Below are positions 1-12,300 of a stretch of 64,000 nucleotides of DNA, piece by piece. Each line of letters opens with the position of its first letter. The first letter of the stretch is position 1. The position numbers and the translations under genes were made by a program. The DNA is from Branchiostoma floridae (Eukaryota; Chordata; Leptocardii; Amphioxiformes; Branchiostomatidae). The notes beneath the pieces were generated by a model, which saw only the letters and a program-made list of their open reading frames with translations, was not told the origin of the DNA and did not search any database. Location of the stretch: NCBI RefSeq assembly GCF_000003815.2, contig NC_049991.1, positions 1,409,718-1,473,717 on the forward strand. Reading direction: 5' to 3'.

Positions 1-2117
1 TCCTGACGATATCCCTAACACGCGGCAAGGCACAACTTTTTTAAAAAGATTTCTTGTTTGTTTTGCTGCGGCAGTTTGTTGCCTAGATTGAACTACACGA
101 AATGGACATTCTAAGTAAAATCTAACACGTTTGATGATAACATTCTCCCCCATTCCATGGTGGGGTAGTCTGTCATTTTACGCCCTTAGCTTATCAATTA
201 AACGGCCGCTTCAGTCTAAAGACCAATGTTGTGCTTTTGAAACAAAAGAAAACATGGCATATATGATATACCCACGGTCGCATTGGAACCCTTCATTCGT
301 TTTTATCCTTGTGGATAATGCTTGTTGCAACAACAATATGTTTGTTACCAGACTGATGAAATCATTAACAACTGTTGAACACATTTTCACCTAGTTCCTT
401 GTGGGTATTGTTTGACTGTGAACTGGACAGGTGACAAAAAGCTGAATTTAGCTACAGTGGACCTCCCGACCTATTGTGCCTGTCTGTATGCAAATACTCA
501 TCAGAACTAGCCAATTGTATTTCACACAGCATGTAGGTGTTGGAAAATAAGGACCAATCAACACACATGTCAACATTTTCAAATTTTACAGTACTGTTGG
601 CATTTCAGAGCTAGACTTCTTTCTGTGAGGTTGCGCTTTTACGCAACGGATCCCGATAGCTGGATATCTGCATGCACGGCAGACAACGTCAGTGAACACT
701 GAGGGATTTAGAATGATACGACCTCGACACTAAACAACATCTTGCCGCGTGGAATTTGAACTGCCTACGCTGAAGGATTGGATTCTGCTTGGAGTGTTAA
801 ACAACTGTAATTCTATAGCTAGTATCCAGCCTCGCGCGCGGGCAGGCTCTGTAGGGTACGGTGGGGTACGACCGACATGCCCGGTTGTGATTTTGCGGAC
901 GGTTTAAGACTAGTCACACGTCGCCATGTAGGGCTGGCTTAAAAGTTGCTGCCGGAGGCGGTGGTTGGCTCGGGTGATATCTGCTTCGGCCCCGTGGACA
1001 GTGGAGGTTGCCCACCCGTGTCGCGATGGATCAATGGTTACCACAAATCTTCACGTCCACGTTTAGAAATTTTGCCGCAGCTGTGCTCCTGACTAACAAA
1101 AGTCTGTGCAGAAGACGGGTGGACAACAGAATGTATGATAGCGGGAATGCAGAACTTCACAAGACGTAAAAGGAGCATCATTCCTAGCACATATGGAGGA
1201 AATCTTCAGGACAGTCTACTGTCCAGAAATACTTTGAAAAAATGAAGAAAATTCATTCACCATTCAGAAAGAATAAAGTAAAATAAACACACTACAGGGA
1301 GGGGGGATCCTAGGTAGGGCAGGGTAGTAAAACAAAGCTGCTTTCAATGACAAAGGGTATAATGAAGCCTTTCTGGTCGAGGCCTGGGTGAGATAATTAG
1401 GTGATAATTAGGTGCTAACAAGAGTGCATGTCCCGAATAGGCAGGCATATGCAGAAAATTTGGGTCGGATGAGCGGACATGGGCGGGACATGCACTGGGA
1501 TGGCCAGGCACATATGCAGGCATTATCGGTCTCCATATGTCCCGCACACTAATAGTTGTGAATCTCCGGGTCATATGCAGGTCCGTCTATACCAAGTGAA
1601 CGGACGGCATATACCCGTTATCGGCCACATATTTTGAATATCTGGGTTTATATACAGGAGTATTCGACCCAGATATTCGCTTTTTCGTGTAGTGAGAGTT
1701 GACTACTCTAAGGTTTGCAGGTCAGAAGATTTGAAGCCATGCAAACTCTGGGTTCAGGAACAAGGTTCTCCTTAGCAGTTAGAATCAACACGGAACACAG
1801 ATTCCGTGCCACCTTTGATTCACTTCTGACATCGTCACGCTTTCATAGTCCGGAAAGTCGTCAGCGAGTGAATCAGACATCCGATGAAGGTCATCAAAAT
1901 CAACCGAACATTCATCTCAGTTTTTCCTTTGCGTGGGAACAAAGCTCAGACTGACCAATCCTGAATCCCTGCCTCCTGTTTGATCATGGATCTATTAGAC
2001 CAGTGCTAATAGGACAGAATTGGCCCTCGACGAACAATATGGCGTTCAACAGGATTGGAATTGCACAACTTAAGATATTTGCAAGAGAGTCTTCATCAAC
2101 AGAAAAAGTCAACAAAC
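1..2117. other. No recognisable exon left of ABCA exon 23
   Basis: The next ABCA exons (end of TMD2, NBD2) should follow here, but no Walker or signature motif occurs in any frame. A GC-rich patch at about 820-1060 and a catatgcagg-type repeated stretch at about 1440-1640 look like old repeats of unknown type. Confidence 0.5.
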
Positions 2118-5100
2118 CCTTTCGATCCAATACAAGGCGCCCAAGATGGTGTACATTGGGTCGATGATGACGAAGACGTAGTGTAAGATAGTGGCAGCTG
2201 TGGTCGCCTGGGCAAACCCGTCCACCGGCCAGATACAGAAGTACGGCAGGATGCCAGCCTAGGGGAAACACTCAAACCATTCTTATAATGCATTTGTCAG
2301 TCCGTTGCTAAGAATTACTAAATTTATAAATTATTAACGCAGAACATAATTATGGACATCTTTTGCAGGAGGAGGTAATAAGTATGAAAAAGTCTATGTC
2401 GCACCCCGTCTCTACAAAAGTGGCATGTTCCTGACATCACTGCTGGAGATAGAAAGGGTCATGCTGTGAACAAGGTCGACAGAGTCTGACCAAAAATTTA
2501 AAGGATAAGTCCCTATAGTTTAATTCAGTGTTGGAAAGAAAGTTTAGCAATTTCTATAATGTATTCTACCAACACAGATGAACTTTCATGCTAAGAACTC
2601 ACCATATTCAACATGTTGGGGAAGGCAGCATCCAGAGTCTCACTCTTCTCAAACAGGAAGGAACCACAGTAGGACACCAGGATGGTCACAGGAACATACA
2701 GTAACACCACAAACAACAGGGATACCATGGCACCTGGGCTACTCAGGCTGTCCAACTGTACAAGAGATCAAAGCATTCAGTGGTTAGATTAGGGTTTAAA
2801 GGGGAATTCCACTACACAAGGGAGTGTTATTTTCTGATAGCTATTAATTTTAGGAAGAAATAAAAGCATACAACTTCACATTATACAATAAAGTACCCAG
2901 TTGCTCCATGTGCCCTAAAAGCATTCGGTCTTCTACTTAACTCCCCAAGTACCCTCCAATTGAATTGATCCTATGGCTGAATACAATGCAAAACTTTTAG
3001 GTAAGGTTACAAATATAATTTCAGGATCACTAAGAAATCTCGTTTTGTTCCATTTATTCCGGCAAAATGCACGATATAAGTGTCTATGCGTATAGGGAAT
3101 GCATGGGTAGGGTCTGCATGGGTTTAGTGAGTGCCATATTGTTTTACGAAACACACATTGCGCAATTCATCCCATGTATCTATTGGAAAACACCACCCCC
3201 TTCTGGAGTGGAATGCCCCTTTAATACATCTCCCAGATCCTAAATCTGTTGTATTTTGGCCTAATAGAAAGATCCCATAAGCAAGCTCACCTCCATCAAA
3301 ACATAGAAATTGCAAATTAAAAAACATGAAAATGCAAATACTTGACCGACACACAATTACTTACTCATTGGCCAAGACGCTAATTGCCATTCTTTCGTTG
3401 GTTGAACTGCTAATTGTGATGGACAGCCAGAATATGTCTATTACAATTCTTAAAAACACTTCCACGCATTTTCAAAAACAACTTCAGGGACGTTTTTTTC
3501 GAACATCCAGATCCAGGGGTGTTTACAGGCATTTTGTAGAGGTCAGTTTCTGAGAATGTCTCAGCCATTTCAGCCAATGTCTCAGGAAGCTGTTTTTACT
3601 TTTCTCACAGATTTTTGACGTAGTTCAATTGGAAGGTCACTGCTGGTGATGAAGGTACGTTGTACAATGTATGATACAAAGTACCTGCTGATGACCTTCA
3701 GAAATGGAACACCCTTTTCATGCGAGCATGATGTCATGTTGAATGTACATATACCTAAATACCTAGCAAAAAAAAGGTACACGTGAAGCTGGTGTGTTAC
3801 GCCGAAGGGCGGTTATACCGGCTATATGGATACAGATACAGATGTACATTTACATTTCCATGGACATGTGGCATATTATTATCATATACTAACTTGTAAG
3901 GCAGCCAGCAGAATGAACATGAGCGTTACTGGGATCATGTAGATCATCCAGTCATAGATAAAGAGAGTTCCCCAATACACTCTAGAGGTCACCCCAGACA
4001 CACGCAGCTGGGCTCGTCCTTTCACCTAAAACATGAACACAAAGAAGTATGCTAGAATTAATATCATACTTGGGCAATCATAATGCTCTTAATACATCAT
4101 ACCTGTCCAGTTCAGCTGACATTTCAGTACCATGGACAGTTTCTGCTGATATTTCAGTACCATGGACAGTTCAGTTGTGATTTCAGTACATGGGCACATC
4201 AGCTGATATTTCAGTGCCATGGACAGTTCAGCTGATATTTCAGTACCATGGGCAGTTCAGATGATATTTCAGTATCATGGGCAGTTCAGTTGTCATTTCA
4301 GTACCATGGACAGTTCAGTTGTCATTTCAGTACCATGGGCAGATCAGCTGATATTTCATTACCATGGGCAGTTCAGATGTTATTTCATTACCATGGGCAG
4401 ATCAGCTGATATTTCAGTATCATGGGCAGTTCAGATGTTATTTCATTGCCATGGACAGTTAAGCTGATATTTCAGTACATGGGCAGATCAGCTGATATTT
4501 CAGTATCATGGGCAGTTCAGATGTTATTTCATTACCATGGACAGTTCAGCTGATATTTCAGTACATGGGCAGATCAGCTGATATTTCAGTACATGGGCAG
4601 ATCAGCTGATATTTCAGTACCATGGACAAATCAGCTGATATTTCATACCATGGGCAGACCAGCTGATATTTCATTACCATGGACAGTTCAGCTGATATTT
4701 CATTACCATGGACAGTTCAGCTGATATTTCACTACCATGGACAGTTCAGATGATATTTCAGTACCATGGACAGTTCAGATGATATTTCAGTACCATGGAC
4801 AGTTCAGATGATATTTCAGTACCATGGACAGTTCAGATGATATTTCAGTACCATGGACAGTTCAGATGATATTTCAGTACCATGGACAGTTCAGATGATA
4901 TTTCAGTACCATGGACAGTTCAGATGATATTTCAGTACCATGGACAGTTCAGATGATATTTCAGTACCATGGACAGTTCAGATGATATTTCAGTACCATG
5001 GACAGTTCAGATGATATTTCAGTACCATGGACAGTTCAGATGATATTTCAGTACCATGGACAGACTCATACCTGGGCCATTATTATGTTCTACATTGTAT

Positions 5101-8100
5101 AGAGGAGATTTCTTGGTGATATTGGTTTATTTTTTCATATGGGCTTCAAAGGAATCATTCAAACACATGCATGCCAATTACCTCACTCAAAAATTCAAAA
5201 CACAGATTCAGACGTTGGGATTGCTGTAATTCAGTCTGTTGTCTGAAGACACCATTTTTTTTTATCAACCTCTGGTGCAAATGTTGTGGGGGGGGGGGGT
5301 TTCAGGAGAGTATGACATGCAACAAAGTAGTTTCATTTTTTCATTAGCACAAACAACATTGACGATAATGCAACAGTGTGGTTTCCTCTTGCAGAGGAAT
5401 AATTAAATAAAAGCTATTGTAAGCTCCTCACAATGCAGCCCCTGACTACAAAGAGAGAGTAGTCGGCACACCCAATCAATCAATCAATCATTGCTTACCT
5501 CTCTTATCCTGACCACCTCGGAGGCAAAGCTGGATGGAATGCCCAGCAAGGCAAACCCAACAAGTATCAGCAGACCTCCATTGGCACCTGCACTCACCTG
5601 AAAAATGTACAAGAGTTAACTTTGCACTTCTTTTACATTTTCTTCTTTGCACTTTTTTATGTTTAACCTTTTTACAGGTACATGTATATGGAAACTTTAT
5701 GGCAAATTGATTTTTAAGGGAGTTTTTAATCACTTGCATAGTCACATTGTACTACCATGATACATCATATGCAATCAAAATCATGTGACTTCTCTTCAGA
5801 CCCATCACAACAAACATAATGTAATTATATAGATAACTTCTAATTAGTCTTGTGTAAATATATCAGAATTTTCTATAACTTACTGTGCTAGTTAGTTGTG
5901 GCCAAGGTTCTGTGAAGAGTCGGATCATCCTCCCAGAGGGAGACTCTCCACTGCTTTGCAAAGCCAGTCCATATAAGGCATTGTTGAGCACATTCAGGAG
6001 TATGGGTATGGAGTGGATGGCAGTATCGTTGTAGACGGCTGTGAATTCTCCTGAAACAGCCTGAAAAAACAAACACAATTTCTTCTTACAAACACATTAG
6101 TTGCATCATTGCCTTCGATCAGCATCTTCAGCATACCTACATGATATGATATCTCCTTGGCAAAGATCAGTATTCAAATAAAAGGCTGCACTGGGGAAAA
6201 CGGTCAACTGTTGAACAAAGTATTGTCTGCAAGCCTTTTTCCTTCAGATGCAACAAGTTACTTAGTATATTATTCACTGAAAAACTGTAGCTGGCCCACT
6301 CTGATTCATCATTGAGCATTATCAGTAAACATGCATGAAGTACAATTGGTTGCCTTACTCTTACAAAGCATGTTATTTGTTATCCAGAATTTATCTCTAA
6401 GTGGTACTGGGTATTGACAAATTCTTTGTATTGCATATAGTGGAAGGCCAAATTGTCCAAAGGTTATCTTATTGCTCAGTTGTATTGTTTCTTACAACCT
6501 AGTTTTAATTGAGCTATCTGTATCTAGTGGAGTGTGTAAAGGCATACATGTAATATTTTGCTCTTCAATCTACCATTACAGTTAAGTGCTGCTACTGGTA
6601 TTCCACCTCCCCCCTCGACATTGTTACAAAGAACAACAACTTACCTGAGATGAAACAGTAAGGCCTTGCACATCCACTGCAAGCGTTCTGGGTGTGACCA
6701 TCTCTGGGAGAACACTCAGATTTCCAAGTTCTGTGTTCACATTCAGGTTACCAAACTGGGCAACCAACTCTTGCAAACTTGACCCTGGGAATGGTGAATA
6801 CAAGAATGAATGAAGGAACAAATGAAGAAATTGGGCAGAGATGAAGGGAAGAAACAAAGGAGTGAACTGACGAATGAGTGAGTGAATGAATGAAGGATTC
6901 ATACCATTATTGCACATTTTCAGTAGTAGTATATGTCAGGATTTTACTTACATTCACAATCCATTTTGTACGAGTTAGCCATGCTTAGCCATAGCTATAC
7001 CCCCTCCCCCTACAACATTGCTAGGATACTGTGAATCTAACCTGTGCTGTTCTGGTACAGCATACTGTCAATCTAACCTGACGAGTGTGCTGTTCTGGTA
7101 CAGAAAGCTGCATGTATAACATATGCTGTTCTGGTACAGCATACTGTGAATCTAACCTGTGCTGTTCTGGTACAGCATACTGTGAATCTAACCTGTGCTG
7201 TTCTGGTACAGCATACTGTGAATCTAACCTGTGCTGTTCTGCTACAGGATACTGTGAATCTAACCTGTGCTGTTCTGGTACAGCAGTGTCTGGCCTGTGG
7301 ACAAGTAGAGGTTAGGGGTCAGTTCCAGCAGTGGGTTTACGCCCGTACTCTGTCCTGATTGGAGGGCTCTCATCGCCAGGATCCCAGCTAACATGAAGAT
7401 GACTGGCATAATGAACCTAACAAAGATGAGACCTCCGCTCCTGAAGAGGGATACATGTAAAATTGATTAGTGTGACCAACTGAAAGTGGACCAGACCACA
7501 TACTATTTTAGGGGTGGGTACTGTGTACCAGTACAAAACGTTCTTTTTTGTTGTTGGAACGGTAAAGAAAAACGGACTGGATCTTGGACCGATTAGAAAT
7601 CGAACAGATTATATCGGGGCGTGTTTGTCAAAGAAAATAAAAGAAATGTTACAGTAGTAACATGGACCATTGTTTTGAGTATCTGTTATTTACAACTTTT
7701 CTCAAAAAATTGCAAATGTAGGTCCAGGTTCAGGTCCGGACCTGGACCTGATCTCCTAGACGTGAACTGGACCTGGACCTGAATTTTCTGTACCAGTACC
7801 CACACCTACCACATATACTAGACAGTCAATTTCACAAAATAATGTAGAAGTCCACAGTGTGGCTTTGTGTGATTTAGAGTGTTTGCCCAAGAGTGAAAGG
7901 CTCATGAATACCTCTGACATGCCCCGATCAAACGCACAAGTCACCTCACTTCACTTAGGTGAAAATGAGTAGTACTACCTAGTCTGGGCTATGGATGAGT
8001 CACGGATCACACTTGGATATAGGACAAAATGGAGATCCTGTGTTTTACTACAGCCACAATGCAAGGTCACTTATAAAAAAGAGTATGGGTCCTTCCTGGG

Positions 8101-9345
8101 TGAATCAAACCAGACAAGGCCCTTGAATAAAGCACCAATACTTAATCTAATAAAATTTAGCATAAACTAATAAAGAAGAAGATACAAAATGTACCTGGTG
8201 CTGTTGGTAAACTTGAGCTTGAGAAGGGCCTTCATACGACGCTTGGTGAGTTCTTTCCCGGTGATGAGTTGGTAGTCTGAAGGGCTGAACTGTCGTGCTG
8301 GCGTCATGTCCACTTCAGTCGCACCCACACGAACTTCAAAACCATCAGCTACAAAAGGTACAATACAGATTGAAGTATGTTGCAGAACTGACAGAAACAG
8401 GGTTTCCAGAATCGATGGGGTGGGCTAGTGGGCTGGGCCAGTAGACCTGAAAAGGGGGGCACTTGCCCAGCCCACCCTATTGTTTCCAGAACCCTCTTCT
8501 ATTATAGCTTGTGAAGTCCAGTGACCCTGCCTCTGGACCAAGAAGTTGTGAGTTTGAATGCAACCTGTGTCGCTCAAGTGACATGCATATGTTAAGCTGT
8601 GGTCCACTGTTCATGTTACTTTTCAAAAAGCTATATTTTCCCAGTGCCATAAACCGTTTACATATATACTGTCTGACAGGTCTTTTCTGTCACAACAAGT
8701 GGAAGCACAGCTCAGCTGTTCATTGAGTTCATTTGAGCTAAACTGGTTCAAGATCATCATCTCTTTCATTTTCTATCATTATACCAATTAACTCCTACTA
8801 GGCTTTTATTCCTAACTTGGCCATGGTCCCCTATTACTATTCGGCCAGGCCAGAATCTGGTAGAGACTATCATGGCGTTCCCTCTGTGGGACAAGTACTT
8901 TTCCTCTCTTTCAGAATAATAAACAAAGGACACAGAACAAGACTTTTTCTAGAGGAATCAAAGAAGCCATCTACATCAAAGCTTTACAAACAAGACGGAG
9001 GGCACCATCAACTTTCTGCAACGTATGATTCACTGCTCCCGAAGTCGTGTGTGCAATCTACATAACAAAACGTCATATAAGCAGTGGATCGTCCTTTCCT
9101 TGACAAAGTCAATCAGACAAAAATTTGGGTAAGTCCAATTTTTTGTATCAGGAATTACAGTTCAACTTTATCCATAACAAAGGAGTTTGACAAACTTTTG
9201 GCAATTCCATTTGATGATTTTCCCCCCTCCTCGGCTTCTTCATCCTCTCGGAGCTTCAGGAACACCTCCTCTAGTGTTGTCATGGAGATGCCATAGTTCT
9301 GGATCCCCAGGGTACCGGAGTTACTATCCAGCATCGAGAACAAGT
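2118..9345 (-). CDS. ABCA5: ABCA5-like gene, exons 15-23: second transmembrane domain
   Basis: Exon 15 contains [14 protein letters not shown], a hallmark after NBD1 of ABCA proteins. Its frame runs to a TAA at 9155-9157, so a donor must lie upstream. The only GT giving the phase needed by exon 16 is after 9196 (gtttgt), a weak site. Exons 16-17 enter the first membrane segment of TMD2 ([16 protein letters not shown]). Exons 18-19 are the extracellular loop with N-x-T/S sites. Exons 20-23 are hydrophobic and end in [17 protein letters not shown], which matches the last part of TMD2 in ABCA5. Exon 17's donor lies inside a 36-bp tandem array, and exon 20 starts with a perfect donor-like GTGAGT. 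No further exon was found below 2118. Confidence 0.85.
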
Positions 9346-12300
9346 CTGTGGGGACAAAAAAAACAGCAACTTGACCTGTGCTCAGCAATTTTGTTTTGGG
9401 GGGAGGGGGGCGCTAATGCTCTACTATCACTGAATGACCAATGATTTTTATAATTGTAACGACGTCGTGCAGAAACTGTTAGCGGCAACTAAGAAACACA
9501 GCTCTGATCACAGTTCCCCATAGCTTGTTGCCCACTAAATGCTTAAAAAGGATGTTGACTGAAAAGTGATGACCGCAATGATTTGAAATTTTATGGAAAT
9601 CCATAACAGGCATCGTACCAATTGTATAAAACTATGCAAAAAAATTTAAGTTGTGTACCTTATTTCTTGGTGAGGTTGAGAACTTATATATTTGATGATT
9701 GAGTAAAGACTGGTAACATGAATCATACATTTGTAATGTTTTAACTAGTTTATCTAAGTTCATATGAAGATTATACCAGATAAGCAAGAAAAAAAAAAAC
9801 TTGCACATATCTAACCTGCAAAGTTCTCCACTCTCTCCAGGGGGAGTGTGTACGACAGTTCCATGGCATGGGAACGAATCAGCTCAGCCTCGGGGACGTG
9901 TTCCTGTATCTTCGCTGTGACTTGGGCGCTGTCGCAGTTTAGACTCGTCACAAGTCTATATAAGGAAAGGAAACGCAAATGGATGAGGAGCCATACATTA
10001 TAATTCCCTTAAAGTCTGCACCATTAAAGATGTCAAGCTTCCCAGACCGAATCCCAGAGAAGTGACTTATGTATAGTGTATAATGAAAGTCAGAGTGACT
10101 TTACTAAGTGTATAATAAACACCTGAGCAAACTACTATTCAGATGGTCACCAGACTTAGTGTTTATATTTTTTCACCTCAAAATCTAGCCTGTCATATTC
10201 CAAATATTTCCTGCATCAGCTGACCCCTAAAAATGGTTTGATGATCGAAAGAAGACAGATATTACTGTCGACATCATTGTCATTTAAGGACTTGTTAGCT
10301 GATCGATTTTCATGCTGTGTAACAGAGGCTTCGTTATCACACAACACTACATATTGAAAATATTCTGTAACACTTTTCACTTGAATAAAGAAATTTATGA
10401 CAAAAATTGAAACCTCAACATTTCAACTCTAACTCACCCAAGATGGTAACCGACGCCATACCGGTTCTTCAGGAAAAGCGATGAACCAGCGCACCTTAGC
10501 GTACCCTTCGAGATGATGGCTTTACGGTCTAAAAGTATGCAAGAGAAAATGGTGTAAGAAGACAACAAGAATTCAATTGCTCCATCCCTTTCTGTACTTG
10601 GTGATAATCTTGTGGCATACTCTCATTTTCCAATGCTGTAAAGCCACAGCAAGTAAATCTTAGGGATGAAATCCATATTCATATTGATTTTCTTTTTGAT
10701 TTAAGTGGAGTATGGGAGTTTACGAGTTGATTAATGGGAGTTACACACAGTCACCACTACTGGCGGACAAGCCTTTTGCTGTAGCTTGCACAAAAGGGCA
10801 ACAGAACTGGAGATGGGCACCACCCCTACACATTTGTTACAGATGTATTTCATGTAGTTTCATCAGGTTGGTAGAGGGTCTACATCACTGAATAAAGTCT
10901 CTTTTTACACAACCATTGCTTTATTCTCACCAACGTTTCGGTGACCTTCTGTCACCTTCTTCAGGGCAATTCTGACTGGTTCACATTGTACTGCAGGACA
11001 GGGGTTGCTGCTCACAGTTCAGATGTGGTCACAAAACGTAAAGTATTACATATTATGTACAGACGGTTTTATGCATTGTATGTACCTGCGAGGATGTCAG
11101 CCTCGTCCATGAAATGTGTGGTCAGCACGATGACCTTTCCCTGCCTCTTCCTCTTCAGCAGTGCCCAGATGGATCGGCGCGAGAACGGGTCCATCCCGCT
11201 GGTCGGCTCGTCCAAGAAGATGACCTTGGGGTCGCCGATCATCGCTATGCCCACGCACAGCTTCCGCTTCTGTCCACCGCTCAGTTTCTCTGAGTATGTG
11301 ATCGCCTGGTCTTTCAAGTCAACCTCCTGCATGATAACCTCGATCTGACAGCACAGAATTTTGCATGTCAGTACATGTTTTACGGACTAATGTTAGGACA
11401 GAATGATGACAATAATCATGGAAGTCCCGTGTTTGGGGAGAGCCACACCTACGCATGTCAAAGAACCCACCACACCTTTTGAAAAAGAGTAGGGGCAATT
11501 GCCCCTTTGTGCAACGGAGCAAATCCTTCCATCTGGAGTTGGTGATTCACTTCAAATCACCAGGATGGAGGCCTGGCATACATGTACCTCCATCTTGCAT
11601 CAGCCACGTGCACACAGTGATTTACATGACATCATTTACCTGGACGGGAGACCTGGTGCATTCTCAGCTAAAAGAAAGGGTATGCCTCCCTGTAATGGGC
11701 AGTATAACCCCAACGGTGCTATATAACACTGTATGTCTCTACTAATACTAATAAATGTCGTCATTTTGGATGGGGACATAAAACCAGCAGTCCTGTGTAT
11801 AATGGAGCTTCAGGCATTATCCTAGGTTAACGCATCAAACCTATATGTTGCATGTTAATTTACACATGTTGAGATAACTGGGTACTGGGTTCGAATACGG
11901 GACTCGAGGTAATTGTTATTGTGATCCTTTTGTCTCAATTTCAATTCAACACCCCCCTTTCCAAGTGTTCTTGGTTTGATCCCAAAGGCTTTACTATAGC
12001 TACCACATGTATCACATGTACCTGTGAGTCCACCTGGTCTTCAGGTATCCCCTTGATAGCTGCAAACAGTTGCAGATGGTCTCTGACGGAGAGCTTCGGA
12101 AACAAGATGTCCTGTTGTGGGCAGACACCCGTCATGGTTCGGAGATCGGCAATGTCATTGGTGACGGTGACATCGCGACCGAAGATGGTGGCTGTTCCCG
12201 AGGTAGGGGAGAGCAAGCCCGTGATGGCGTTGATAAGGGTGGTCTTCCCGGCGCCGTTATGACCCAGCAGTGCCGTGATCTGGTTTTCGTAGATATCCAG

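Noticed and set aside
4108-5064. Regular ~29-bp repeats resembling a CRISPR array
   Set aside because: There are no unique spacers: units are contiguous and nearly identical, in an intron of a eukaryotic gene.
7085-7358. Plus-strand frames with repeated Cys-rich words ([12 protein letters not shown])
   Set aside because: They are the antisense shadow of the 36-bp array at ABCA exon 17; the period is a multiple of three, so frames stay open by chance.
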